This document shows positions 24,294 through 32,441 of a stretch of 64,000 nucleotides of DNA, piece by piece. The notes below the pieces were generated by a model that did no database searches, was not told where the DNA came from, and worked only from the letters and a program-made list of their open reading frames with translations. The DNA is from Streptomyces subrutilus (GTDB lineage Bacteria > Actinomycetota > Actinomycetes > Streptomycetales > Streptomycetaceae). Every line of letters begins with the position of its first letter. The first letter of the stretch is position 1. The stretch covers positions 6,862,001-6,926,000 of the forward strand of contig NZ_CP023701.1 of NCBI RefSeq assembly GCF_008704535.1, in the 5' to 3' direction. Made by a program: the position numbers and the translations under genes.

Positions 24294-25655
24294 ATGCCTC
24301 GCCCTCTGCGGGTAGCCATCGTCGGTGCCGGCCCCGCCGGGATCTACGCCGCCGACGCGCTGCTGAAGTCCGAGGCGGCCGTCGAGCCCGGTGTGTCCAT
24401 CGACCTCTACGAGCGGATGCCGGCGCCCTTCGGCCTCATCCGCTACGGCGTCGCGCCCGACCACCCGCGCATCAAGGGCATCATCACCGCCCTCCACCAG
24501 GTGCTCGACAAGCCGCAGGTCCGCCTCTTCGGCAACGTGGACTACCCGAACGACATCACCCTCGACGAGCTGCGCTCGTTCTACGACGCCGTGGTCTTCT
24601 CGACCGGCGCCACCGCCGACCGCGAGCTCGCCATCCCGGGCGTCGACCTGGACGGCTCCCACGGCGCCGCCGACTTCGTCTCCTGGTACGACGGCCACCC
24701 GGACGTCCCGCGCACCTGGCCGCTGGAGGCCGAGAAGGTCGCCGTGCTCGGCGTCGGCAACGTCGCCCTCGACGTCGCCCGCATCCTGGCCAAGACCGCC
24801 GAGGAACTGCTGCCCACCGAGATCCCGGCCAACGTCCACGAGGGGCTCAAGGCCAACAAGGCGCTGGAGGTGCACGTCTTCGGCCGCCGCGGACCCGCCC
24901 AGGCGAAGTTCAGCCCGATGGAACTGCGCGAGCTCGACCACTCGCCCAACATCGAGGTCATCGTCAACCCCGAGGACATCGACTACGACGACGGCTCGAT
25001 CGCCACCCGCCGCGCCAACAAGCAGGCCGACATGGTCGCCAAGACCCTGGAGAACTGGGCGATCCGCGACATCGGCGAGCGGCGGCACAAGCTGTTCCTG
25101 CACTTCTTCGAGTCCCCCACCGAGATCCTCGGCGAGGACGGCAAGGTCGTCGGTCTGCGCACCGAGCGCACCGAGCTCGACGGCACCGGCAACGTCAAGG
25201 GCACGGGCCGGTTCACCGACTGGGACGTCCAGTCCGTCTACCGCGCGGTCGGCTACCTCTCGGACGAGCTTCCCAAGCTCCCCTGGGACGTCGCGTCCGG
25301 CACCGTCCCGGACGAGGCCGGACGGGTGATCGAGGCCGGCGCCCACCTGCAGTCCACGTACGTGACGGGCTGGATCCGGCGCGGCCCGATCGGTCTGATC
25401 GGCCACACCAAGGGCGACGCCAACGAGACCGTCGCCAGCCTGCTCGCCGACCATGCCGCGGGCCGCCTGCACGAGCCGGCGGCGCCCGCGCCCGAGGCCG
25501 TCGAGTCCTTCCTGGCGGAGCGCGGCGTGCGCTACACCACGTGGGAGGGCTGGTACCGGCTGGACGCTGCCGAGAAGGCGCTCGGAGCGGCCGAGGGTCG
25601 GGAGCGCGTGAAGATCGTCGAGCGCGAGGGCATGCTCGACGCCAGCGGCGCGTAA
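24294..25655 (+). CDS. fprA: Ferredoxin-NADP+ reductase, FprA/adrenodoxin-reductase type
   Basis: A 453-residue flavoprotein that moves electrons from NADPH to ferredoxins, which can then feed P450s and other redox enzymes. The FAD-binding GAGPAGIYAADAL is at about 10-22, and LYERMPAPFGLIRYGVAPDH follows as in mycobacterial FprA and adrenodoxin reductase. The NADP-binding VLGVGNVALDVARIL is near 160. The C-terminal region has GWIRRGPIGLIGHTKGDANET, also family-typical. The ATG has GAAGGGAA upstream. A possible iron box suggests iron control. A 16-bp stem terminator follows. It is a plausible electron donor for the ferredoxin and P450 systems elsewhere, but nothing here proves pairing. Confidence 0.93.
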   Translation: MPRPLRVAIVGAGPAGIYAADALLKSEAAVEPGVSIDLYERMPAPFGLIRYGVAPDHPRIKGIITALHQVLDKPQVRLFGNVDYPNDITLDELRSFYDAVVFSTGATADRELAIPGVDLDGSHGAADFVSWYDGHPDVPRTWPLEAEKVAVLGVGNVALDVARILAKTAEELLPTEIPANVHEGLKANKALEVHVFGRRGPAQAKFSPMELRELDHSPNIEVIVNPEDIDYDDGSIATRRANKQADMVAKTLENWAIRDIGERRHKLFLHFFESPTEILGEDGKVVGLRTERTELDGTGNVKGTGRFTDWDVQSVYRAVGYLSDELPKLPWDVASGTVPDEAGRVIEAGAHLQSTYVTGWIRRGPIGLIGHTKGDANETVASLLADHAAGRLHEPAAPAPEAVESFLAERGVRYTTWEGWYRLDAAEKALGAAEGRERVKIVEREGMLDASGA

Positions 25656-25680
25656 CCGGCGGGCGAGCCCGTCACGACGC

Positions 25681-25717
25681 GGTGGGGCCGGGACCCGACG
25701 GGGGTCCCGGCCCCACC
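25681..25717. terminator. 16-bp stem terminator
   Basis: Arms 25681-25696 and 25702-25717 pair perfectly over 16 bp with a five-base loop, 25 bases behind the fprA-like stop. The rest of the 282-base gap before the next gene holds no coding sequence that I can support. Confidence 0.85.
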
Positions 25718-25937
25718 GGGTCGCGGTGCCGCCACTCCCGGTGCCCGCCGGTACGGCCGAAACCCGCCGTCCGCGCGGCCGCCGCGCAGGTCGCAGGGGT
25801 GGCCCGGCCGACCGTGCGCCGTGCGCGCGGCCCGAACCCGTCCGCCGTCCGGGGGAAGCCGGCGGGAGCGCGGAATGCCCCGGGGTCCGGGCGGGTTCGT
25901 ACCAGCGCCACATCTGGTCCCATGCACTGGAGAGCTC

Positions 25938-26600
25938 ATGAAGATCGGCATCATCGGCGCGGGCAACATCGGCGGCAACCTCACCCGCCGCCTCACGGCC
26001 CTCGGACACGACGTGTCCGTGGCCAACTCGCGCGGTCCCCAGACCCTGGGCGACCTCGCGGAGGAGACCGGCGCCACCCCGGTCCCCGTCGCCGAAGCGG
26101 CCCGCGGCGCCGAGATCGTCGTGGTCACCATCCCGTTCAAGAACATCCCCGACCTGCCCGCAGGCCTCTTCGACGGCGCCGCCGAGGGCTTCATCGTCAT
26201 CGACACCGGCAACTACTACCCGCAGCAGCGCGACGGCCGGATCGCCGGCGTCGAGGACGAGGGCCTGACCGAGAGCCGCTGGACGGAGAAGCACCTCGGC
26301 CACCCGGTGATCAAGGCCTTCAACGGCACGTACGCCCAGGACATCCTGGAGCGGCCGCGCCCGGCCGGCGCCCCCGACCGGGTGGCCCTGCCGGTCGCAG
26401 GCGACGACGAGACGGCCAAGCGGACCGTCCGCGCCCTGATCGACGAGCTCGGCTTCGACACCGTCGACGCCGGCGGCCTCGACGACTCCTGGCGCCAGCA
26501 GCCCGACACCCCGGTCTACGGGCTCCGTGAAGGCGTGGAGGGCGTGACGAAGGCCCTCGCCTCCGCCTCCCCGACCCGCCCGGAGGGCTTCCGCGGCTAG
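25938..26600 (+). CDS. NADPH-dependent F420 reductase-like Rossmann protein
   Basis: A 220-residue protein of the NADP oxidoreductase coenzyme-F420-dependent family. The dinucleotide motif GIIGAGNIGGNLTRRL opens the protein (about 4-19), followed by the NADP-selecting ANSRGP. The middle reads VVVTIPFKNIPDLP and FIVIDTGNYYPQQRDGRI, and KAFNGTYAQDIL near 125 is also typical. True Fno enzymes exchange hydride between NADPH and F420, but many homologues have other substrates, so the reaction is uncertain. GGAGAG precedes the ATG at 25938. It is monocistronic, with a terminator behind it. Confidence 0.85.
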   Translation: MKIGIIGAGNIGGNLTRRLTALGHDVSVANSRGPQTLGDLAEETGATPVPVAEAARGAEIVVVTIPFKNIPDLPAGLFDGAAEGFIVIDTGNYYPQQRDGRIAGVEDEGLTESRWTEKHLGHPVIKAFNGTYAQDILERPRPAGAPDRVALPVAGDDETAKRTVRALIDELGFDTVDAGGLDDSWRQQPDTPVYGLREGVEGVTKALASASPTRPEGFRG

Positions 26601-26618
26601 GCCGTCTCTTGCGGATCT

Positions 26619-26641
26619 TGCCGGGCCCGGGCGGCCCGGCA
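26619..26641. terminator. Terminator between two convergent genes
   Basis: TGCCGGGCC and GGCCCGGCA pair over 9 bp around CGGGC, between the convergent F420-reductase-like and DJ-1 genes. Confidence 0.65.
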
Positions 26642-26669
26642 GCCGACGCCCCCGGTGGCCCGACCCTGG

Positions 26670-27236
26670 TCAGGTCACCGGGGCCTTGGCGCGCAGCACG
26701 GTCAGGAACTCCCGCATCCAGGCGGAGTGGTCGGGCCAGGCCCGGGCCGAGACCAGGGTGCCGTCGACCACGGCCTCGGCGTCCTCGAACGAGGCCCCCG
26801 CGGCCCTCATGTCCGGCTCCAGCGCCGGGTACGCCGTGACCCGTCTGCCGTCGAGGGCCCCGGCCGCGGCCGTGATCAGGGGGCCGTGGCAGATCTGCGC
26901 GATCGGCTTGTCGGCGGCTGCGAAGGCCGCCAGGATCCGGCGGACCTCGGGGTCGTTGCGGAGGTACTCCGGAGCCCGGCCGCCCGGGACGACGACGGCG
27001 TCGTACTCCTCGGTCACGACGTCGGCGAAGGCCACGTCGGCCGGCCAGGTGTAGCCGGGCTTCTCGGTGTACGTGTCGAAGCCCTCCTCGAAGTCGTGCA
27101 CCACGAACCGGAGCCTCTTGACGCTGGGCGCCGCTATGTGGACCTCGTACCCCTCCTCGCGCAACCGCTGGTAGGGGTACAGGACCTCCAGCGACTCCGC
27201 CGCGTCTCCGGTGACGATGAGGACCTTCGTTGGCAT
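26670..27236 (-). CDS. DJ-1/PfpI-family protein
   Basis: A 188-residue class-I glutamine-amidotransferase-like protein of the DJ-1/PfpI family. The nucleophile-elbow cysteine lies in AQICHGPLI near residue 116, with the preceding acid in VVPGGRAPEYLR near 85. The N-terminal VLIVTGDAAESLEVLYPYQRLREEGYEV is the typical first beta-alpha unit. Members act as proteases, deglycases or stress chaperones; the activity here is not certain. The protein has the usual family length and no export signal. It is downstream of, and on the same strand as, the ABC permease with a 96-base gap, so co-transcription is possible. Confidence 0.88.
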   Translation of the reverse strand: MPTKVLIVTGDAAESLEVLYPYQRLREEGYEVHIAAPSVKRLRFVVHDFEEGFDTYTEKPGYTWPADVAFADVVTEEYDAVVVPGGRAPEYLRNDPEVRRILAAFAAADKPIAQICHGPLITAAAGALDGRRVTAYPALEPDMRAAGASFEDAEAVVDGTLVSARAWPDHSAWMREFLTVLRAKAPVT

Positions 27237-27332
27237 GGCTGCTCCCGGTGGGGCTCCGCACGGTTCGGGCCCCCGCTACCGTGCCCCTGCGCCGCCCCGG
27301 ACAAACACCCTCCGGAGCGCCGCGGCCGCGCC

Positions 27333-28391
27333 CTACCGGCCACCGGGCGCGGTCGCCGCCTCCACCCGGGCGCGGACGGCGGACAGGCGCAGGCGCAGCC
27401 GCTGCGGCGGGGTCGGGGGCAGGGCGCGGGAGGCGCCGCGCGCGTAGTACCGCTCGACGTAGTACTGGCCCGCGCTCAGCACCGTGGTGACCGCGATGTA
27501 CCAGACGGTGGCGACCATCAGCAGCGGGATGACCTGGTAGGTCTGGTTGTAGACCAGCTGCACCGAGTACAGCAGGTCGTGCACGGCCAGCACGCTCACG
27601 ATGCTCGTGCCCTTCAGGGTGCCGATCAGCATGTTCCCGGCGGTCGGCACGATCGACCGCATGGCCTGCGGGACGATGATCCGGCGCAGGGTGCGCCGCC
27701 TGCTCAGGCCGAGCGCCTGCGCCGCCTCGACCTGGCCGGGGTCCACGGACAGGATGCCGCCGCGCACCACCTCGGCCGCGTAGGCCGACTCGTGCAGGGT
27801 CAGGCCGATGACGGCGGTCAGGGTCGGGCCGAGCAGGTTCACCGTCTTGACGGTGAGGAACTCGGGGCCGAAGGGGATGCCGAGGCCGAGCGTGGGGTAC
27901 AGCGCGCCGATGTTGAACCAGAACAGCAGCTGCACCAGCAGGGGAGTGGACCGGAAGATCCACACGTAGCCCCAACTCAGCGTGCGCAGGACCGGGTTGT
28001 CGGAGAGCCGCATCACCGCCAGGACCGTGCCCAGGAGGAAGCCGAGCACCATCACGGCGCCGGTCAGCCACAGGGTCAGCAGCAGTCCGTCGAGCACGGC
28101 CGAGGTGGTGAAGTACTCGCCCACCACCCCCCATTGGAAGGCCTGGTTGAGGATCACCGACCGCAGCACCATCGCGAAGACCAGCAGGGCGCCGGCCGCG
28201 GCCAGCAGGCGCCCGAGGTGGCGGCGCGGGACGATGCGCGGCAGTTGCGCACCGGACGGGTCGCCGGCGGCGGTGGAGCCCGGTGGTACGGGGCGTTCGG
28301 TGTGGGCGGGCGGGGCGGGCGGGGCGGGCGGGGCCGGCGCGGTGGCCGCGGGGGAGTCGGAGGCGTCGGACACGTCGGGAGGGCTGGCCAT
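27333..28391 (-). CDS. ABC transporter permease of the polar amino acid type
   Basis: A 352-residue permease. After about 55 Ala/Pro-rich cytoplasmic residues come membrane segments (LLAAAGALLVFAMVLRSVIL, LLLTLWLTGAVMVLGFLLGTVLAVM and others) and an EAA loop, EAAQALGLSRRRTLRRIIVPQAM, that contacts the ATPase. This is the HisM/GlnP (3.A.1.3) group. The gene is divergent from the monooxygenase-binding protein-ATPase operon, which lacks a permease of its own, so the four genes probably make one uptake system. The ATG at 28389-28391 has GGAGA upstream. A minus-strand promoter and a 48-bp palindrome lie in its long leader. Confidence 0.9.
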   Translation of the reverse strand: MASPPDVSDASDSPAATAPAPPAPPAPPAHTERPVPPGSTAAGDPSGAQLPRIVPRRHLGRLLAAAGALLVFAMVLRSVILNQAFQWGVVGEYFTTSAVLDGLLLTLWLTGAVMVLGFLLGTVLAVMRLSDNPVLRTLSWGYVWIFRSTPLLVQLLFWFNIGALYPTLGLGIPFGPEFLTVKTVNLLGPTLTAVIGLTLHESAYAAEVVRGGILSVDPGQVEAAQALGLSRRRTLRRIIVPQAMRSIVPTAGNMLIGTLKGTSIVSVLAVHDLLYSVQLVYNQTYQVIPLLMVATVWYIAVTTVLSAGQYYVERYYARGASRALPPTPPQRLRLRLSAVRARVEAATAPGGR

Positions 28392-28458
28392 CGGAGGGTT
28401 CTCCAGGGGAGGGATCGCGGGCAGGGGCTACGGCCCGGCGGCTCGCGCGGGAAACCCG

Positions 28459-28506
28459 CGGCCGTCGTGTCGCGACCGCACCGGTGCGGTCGCGACACGA
28501 CGGCCG
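28459..28506. repeat. 48-bp perfect palindrome in the ABC permease leader
   Basis: Bases 28459-28482 are the exact reverse complement of 28483-28506, centred on ACCGGT, with no spacer. In RNA this would be a hairpin of more than 20 bp. It sits 68 bases upstream of the permease start and downstream of its likely promoter, so it may be an attenuator or a barrier between the divergent units. It is much longer than a typical operator. Confidence 0.85.
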
Positions 28507-28618
28507 GGGCCCCGCGCTCCCCGGCCGCGGTGCGCCGGGGATCACGTCGTCACGCTCGCCGCGTCCCTCAACGCGGCCGGAGGGCGTCCGCAACACGGCG
28601 CGGGCCCGTCCCGCGCCG

Positions 28619-28649
28619 ATCGTATGCGCGCACCGCCCGGCCGTGTCAA
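28619..28649 (-). promoter_or_regulatory. Probable sigma-70-type promoter of the ABC permease
   Basis: Read on the minus strand: TTGACA (28649-28644), a 19-base spacer, TACGAT (28624-28619). Both hexamers are close to the HrdB consensus. Transcription would start near 28612 and give a leader of about 220 bases that includes the 48-bp palindrome. Confidence 0.65.
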
Positions 28650-28732
28650 CCCGTCCGGGCCGGGACGTCCCCGGCGTCCGGCATGCGGGCCGTTGCTTGA
28701 CGAAAAGCCGCACGTACGGCTCAATGAGGCGC

Positions 28733-28810
28733 ATGAATGCCCATCAGCGCCTCGTTTCGCGCGACCACATCGACTTCGGTCGGGTGTGGTCCGCGGCGTG
28801 TTGCGGCTGA
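28733..28810 (+). CDS. Cysteine-ending leader peptide of the sulfur operon
   Basis: A 25-residue frame (28 residues if read from an in-frame ATG at 28724) with GAGG just before the ATG. The product includes QRLVSRDHIDFGRVWSAACC and a final glycine. The R-x-H-x-D-x-x-R...S...C pattern is that of small 'putative leader peptides' annotated upstream of sulfur genes in Streptomyces, and tandem Cys codons (TGT TGC) sit two codons before the stop. This suggests ribosome-mediated control: with enough cysteine the ribosome finishes the leader, and when starved it stalls. TTGACG at 28697-28702 may be the -35. The 300-base stretch after it, before the monooxygenase, holds only a possible second small frame (29025-29099) and a TGACG/CGTCA inverted repeat at 29030-29042. 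Confidence 0.7.
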   Translation: MNAHQRLVSRDHIDFGRVWSAACCG

Positions 28811-29110
28811 CCCGGCAGCGGGCTGTCTGACCGGCCCTTCCCTCCCTCGGTGACCCCCGTCGTGGGCCGAGCTCTCTTCGCGCACCACCCCTCCGCCGCC
28901 CCGGGCACCGCCCCGCGTACGGACCAGGTGCCGTGAGCCCGGACGTGCGCTGCCGTCCCCCCGAACCTCCCGGCGCACCGCGCCGTCACGCCCGCACCAC
29001 CGCGCACCGCCCCGTCTCGGCTCCATGTCTGACGAAACGTCAATTCTCTTGTGTGCAAGGCGTGTTCGTCGTGTCCGCACGCGATCCGCCCCTCCGTGAA
29101 AGGCCATCCC

Positions 29111-30304
29111 ATGCCCGTGGAATTCCTCGGCATCGCCGCCACCAACGACGGTTCCGAAACCACCCCGCGCTCCGGCGCGGCCTTCGACAAGGACTACACG
29201 CTCCGGCTGGCCCGGGCGCACGAGGACTACGGATGGGACCGGGTCCTGTTCGCCTACGGCTCCGGATCCCCCGACCCGGCGCCGGCCGCCGCGTACATCG
29301 CCGCCCGGCTGGACCGCCTCCAGATCCTGCTCGCCCACCGGCCCAACGTCTCCTACCCCACCTTCGCCGCCAAGACGTTCGCGACCCTCGACCAGATCAG
29401 CGACGGACGGCTGACCGTCCACTTCATCACCGGGGGCAACGACCACGAGCAGGCCCGCGAGGGCGACATCCTCACCAAGGAGGAGCGCTACGCCCGCACC
29501 CGCGAGTACATCCGGATCGTCAAGCAGGCCTGGACCTCCCACGAGCCCTTCGACCACGAGGGCCAGTACTACCGCTTCCACGACTTCGTCAGCGACGTCC
29601 GGCCCGTCCAGCAGCCGCGCCCCGGGGTCTCCTTCGGCGGCTCCTCGGCCGCCGCGTACGCGGCCGGCGGCGCCGAGGCCGACATCTACTGCCTGTGGGG
29701 CGAGCCGCTGGAGCGGACCGCCGAGCAGATCGAGGCCGTGAAGGACGCGGCCCGGGCCGCCGGCCGGACCGACGTGCCGCGCATCCAGGTCGCGTTCCGT
29801 CCCATCATCGCCCCGACCGAGGAGCTGGCCTGGGAGAAGGCACACCGGACCGTCGGCGCCATCAGGGCGCGGCGCGGTTCGGCCGGCGCCCGCCGCCACG
29901 AGAGCGGGGTCACGGTGGCCGCCGCCCCCGAGAACACCGGCTCGCAGCGGCTGCTCGCCATCGCCGAGGCGGGGGAGCGGTACGACCGGGCGCTGTGGAC
30001 CCCGACCGCTGCCGCCACGGGCGGCGCGGGCAACTCCAACGCGCTGGTCGGCACGCCCGAAACGGTGGCCCAGGCCCTGCTGGACTACTACGACCTCGGC
30101 GTGGACATCCTGTCGGCCCGCGGCTACGACCTGCTCGGCGACGCCGTCGACTTCGGGCGGCACGTGATCCCGCTCGTCCGGGAGGAGGTCGCCAAGCGCG
30201 ACGCCGCCCGTGCGGCCGCCACCGCGGCCGACCGCGCGACCGGCAGCGGGGCCGCCCGCGCCGCGCACCTCGCGCAGCAGCCGCTCGCCGCGGTCCGCGG
30301 CTGA
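29111..30304 (+). CDS. FMN-dependent monooxygenase of the SsuD (alkanesulfonate) type
   Basis: A 397-residue LLM-class flavin monooxygenase. The start VEFLGIAATNDGSET, the LLAHRPNVSYPTFAAKTFATLDQISDGRLTVHFITGGN block, and FGGSSAAAYAAGGAEADIYCLWGEP are typical of alkanesulfonate monooxygenases, which use FMNH2 and O2 to release sulfite from organosulfonates. It is followed by a binding protein and ATPase, and preceded by a Cys-rich leader peptide, all consistent with sulfur scavenging. It lacks an adjacent SsuE-like flavin reductase, so FMNH2 must come from elsewhere. AAAGG lies before the ATG. The C-terminal 40 residues are Ala-rich. Confidence 0.88.
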   Translation: MPVEFLGIAATNDGSETTPRSGAAFDKDYTLRLARAHEDYGWDRVLFAYGSGSPDPAPAAAYIAARLDRLQILLAHRPNVSYPTFAAKTFATLDQISDGRLTVHFITGGNDHEQAREGDILTKEERYARTREYIRIVKQAWTSHEPFDHEGQYYRFHDFVSDVRPVQQPRPGVSFGGSSAAAYAAGGAEADIYCLWGEPLERTAEQIEAVKDAARAAGRTDVPRIQVAFRPIIAPTEELAWEKAHRTVGAIRARRGSAGARRHESGVTVAAAPENTGSQRLLAIAEAGERYDRALWTPTAAATGGAGNSNALVGTPETVAQALLDYYDLGVDILSARGYDLLGDAVDFGRHVIPLVREEVAKRDAARAAATAADRATGSGAARAAHLAQQPLAAVRG

Positions 30305-30372
30305 CCCCGCCGACCCGCCCCCTCCGCACCGCCCGGCCACGCCCCGCTCCGCCACCGAAAGGCCTTCGTACC

Positions 30373-31341
30373 GTGAACATCCCCGGGAACGGGACGCGCA
30401 CCCGCCTGCGCACCGCCGCCGCCCTCGCGTTCCTGCCCCTCCTGGCGCTGGCCGGCTGCGGCTCCGGATCCGGCGCGGCCGGCGCCGCCCCGGCGGCCCC
30501 GGCCGCGGCCCCGTCCGCCCCGTCCGACGACCCGGTCGCCGGCGTCACGACGGTGGAGGCCGCCGCGGCGCTGCTCCCCGCCGAGGTGCGCAAGGCCGGC
30601 ACGCTGCGGATCGGGAGCTCCGTCGGCCAGCCGCCCGCCGCCTACTACCCGAACGGCCAGAACAAGCCGCCCGCCGGCCAGGACATCGACATCGCCGACG
30701 CCGCGGCCAAGGTGCTCGGGCTCAAGCTGGAGCGGCAGGACGCCTCCTTCGAGACGATCCTGCCCGCCCTCGGCAGCGGCAAGTACGACCTCGGGACCGG
30801 CAACTTCGGCGTCACCGCCGAACGCCTCAAGACCATCGACTTCGTCACCTACATCAACGACGGCCAGGGCTTCGCGGTCAAGACCGGCAACACCAAGCTG
30901 ACCACCCGGGTCTCCGACCTGACCCAGCTGTGCGGCCTGACCATCGGCACCGGCGCCGGCACCACCTTCGAGAAGACCCTCACCGCGCAGCAGGGCGTGT
31001 GCGCCACGGCCGGGAAGAAGCCGTACGAGGTGAAGGTCTTCGCCGAGTCCGGCGCCGTGGTCACCGCCCTCCAGCAGGGCCGCATCGACGTGGTCATGTC
31101 GACGATCAACGGCCTGCGCTACCAGGCCGCGCAGCCTGTGGCCCAGACCACCTTCCTCGGCGAGTACCACCGGCTCGACGTCGGCCTCACCTTCAAGAAG
31201 GGCTCCCCGCTCACCCCCGCCTTCCAGGCCGCCGTCAACGAGCTGATCAAGAACGGCACGTACGCCCGGATCCTCAAGAAGTGGGGCACCGCCGACTCGG
31301 CGATCGACGCGTCGCAGACCAACCCGGCCGAGCACAAGTGA
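30373..31341 (+). CDS. ABC transporter substrate-binding lipoprotein
   Basis: A 322-residue solute-binding protein of the family-3 (amino-acid-type) fold. Signal peptide with lipobox LALAGCGSGS (acylated Cys near 29), an Ala/Pro linker, then two lobes: TLRIGSSVGQPPAAYYPNGQ, GQDIDIADAAAKVLGLKLE, LPALGSGKYDLGTGNFGVTAERLKTIDFV, and the final AFQAAVNELIKNGTYARILKKWG. The GTG at 30373 follows GAAAGG. The stop overlaps the ATPase start (GTGA). Family members bind polar amino acids such as cystine; with the SsuD-like enzyme nearby, a sulfur-containing ligand is the best guess. Confidence 0.92.
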   Translation: MNIPGNGTRTRLRTAAALAFLPLLALAGCGSGSGAAGAAPAAPAAAPSAPSDDPVAGVTTVEAAAALLPAEVRKAGTLRIGSSVGQPPAAYYPNGQNKPPAGQDIDIADAAAKVLGLKLERQDASFETILPALGSGKYDLGTGNFGVTAERLKTIDFVTYINDGQGFAVKTGNTKLTTRVSDLTQLCGLTIGTGAGTTFEKTLTAQQGVCATAGKKPYEVKVFAESGAVVTALQQGRIDVVMSTINGLRYQAAQPVAQTTFLGEYHRLDVGLTFKKGSPLTPAFQAAVNELIKNGTYARILKKWGTADSAIDASQTNPAEHK

Positions 31342-32114
31342 GCGGGACCGCGGGCGGCGTCATGGTCGACGTCCGGGGCGTCCACAAGAGCTTCGGACCG
31401 CTGGAGGTGCTGCGCGGCGTCGACCTCCAGGTCCGCACCGGCGAGGTCACCGTGATCCTGGGACCCTCCGGCTCGGGCAAGTCCACCCTCCTGCGCACCA
31501 TCAACCACCTGGAGAGGGTGGACCGCGGCTGGGTCAGCATCGACGGCGAGCTCATCGGCTACCGCCGCTCCGGCGACAAGCTGTACGAGCTGAAGGAGAA
31601 GGAGGTCCTGCGGCAGCGCACCCACATCGGGTTCGTCTTCCAGAACTTCAACCTCTTCCCGCACCTCACCGTCGTCGAGAACCTGGTCGAGGCCCCGGTC
31701 TCGGCGCTGGGCCGGCCCCGCGAGGAGGCGCTGCGCACGGCCCGCCGGCTGTTGGAGCGCGTCGGACTGTCCGAGAAGGCGGACGCCTACCCGAGGCAGC
31801 TGTCCGGAGGGCAGCAGCAGCGGGTGGCCGTGGCCCGGGCGCTGGCCCTGGAACCCAAGGTGCTGCTCTTCGACGAACCGACCTCGGCGCTCGATCCCGA
31901 GCTGGTCGGGGAGGTCCTGGACGTCATCAAGGACCTGGCGCGGGCCGGCACCACCATGATCGTCGTGACGCACGAGACGGGCTTCGCCCGCGAGGTCGCC
32001 GACACGGTCGTCTTCATGGACGGCGGGGTCGTGGTGGAACAGGGCCCGCCCGGCGCCGTCCTGGACGCCCCGCGGCACGCCCGTACCCGGGCCTTCCTCT
32101 CCAAGGTGCTCTGA
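31338..32114 (+). CDS. ABC transporter ATP-binding protein, amino-acid type
   Basis: A 258-residue ABC ATPase. Walker A LGPSGSGKST is near residue 45, the Q-loop is in FVFQNFNLFPHLTV, the signature LSGGQQQRVAVARAL near 160, Walker B VLLFDEPTSALDPE near 180, and the H-switch in VVTHETGFARE. I use the GTG at 31338 that overlaps the binding-protein stop; an ATG at 31362 is the alternative start. It energises the uptake system with the lipoprotein and the divergently encoded permease. Confidence 0.93.
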   Translation: MSGTAGGVMVDVRGVHKSFGPLEVLRGVDLQVRTGEVTVILGPSGSGKSTLLRTINHLERVDRGWVSIDGELIGYRRSGDKLYELKEKEVLRQRTHIGFVFQNFNLFPHLTVVENLVEAPVSALGRPREEALRTARRLLERVGLSEKADAYPRQLSGGQQQRVAVARALALEPKVLLFDEPTSALDPELVGEVLDVIKDLARAGTTMIVVTHETGFAREVADTVVFMDGGVVVEQGPPGAVLDAPRHARTRAFLSKVL

Positions 32115-32141
32115 GCGGCGGGCGGCACCGGCCGGGCCGGT

Positions 32142-32170
32142 CCCGTCGGGTCAGGGCCTGACCCGACGGG
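32142..32170. terminator. 13-bp stem terminator overlapping a stop codon
   Basis: CCCGTCGGGTCAG and CTGACCCGACGGG pair perfectly around GGC. It lies just behind the ABC ATPase stop and covers the last codons and stop of the convergent cold-shock-like gene, so it probably ends both transcripts. Confidence 0.8.
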
Positions 32171-32357
32171 CCGCCATCCGGCCCTCACCGAGCTCGATGG
32201 CGAAGGTGACCTGCTGTTCCTCGGAGAGGACCTGGGGGTCGCCCTCTATGTCGTCCCGCTCGACGTAGACCGGATCGCATCCGCCGAGGGGAACGATGAA
32301 CCCGTAGCCCCGCTCGCGGTTGTACGACTGGACGAACCCTTTGACGCGCGGTTCCAT
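32151..32357 (-). CDS. Cold-shock-domain-like small protein
   Basis: A 68-residue protein with a cold-shock-like (S1/OB) fold. VKGFVQSYNRERGYGFIVPLGG corresponds to RNP1 and surroundings (KGFGFI in classical CspA), and VYVERDDIEGD to RNP2 (VFVHxSAI). The aromatic RNA-contact residues are partly changed (YGFIV, VYVE), so this is a divergent member, as seen in many streptomycetes. It probably binds single-stranded nucleic acid. GGAGG precedes the ATG at 32355-32357. The 3' end lies inside the terminator hairpin. Confidence 0.82.
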   Translation of the reverse strand: MEPRVKGFVQSYNRERGYGFIVPLGGCDPVYVERDDIEGDPQVLSEEQQVTFAIELGEGRMAARRVRP

Positions 32358-32441
32358 CGTGCACCTCCGTGCCACGACCCTGCCCCACGCCCACCGGTAC
32401 CGCCATCCGGCCGATACCGACCGGGTGACGGGCGACGCGCC

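Noticed and set aside
29025..29099. Second leader peptide before the SsuD-like gene
   Set aside because: A 24-codon frame with one Cys codon and many Arg codons ends just before the monooxygenase, but it has no ribosome site and no known leader pattern. It is not listed as a gene.
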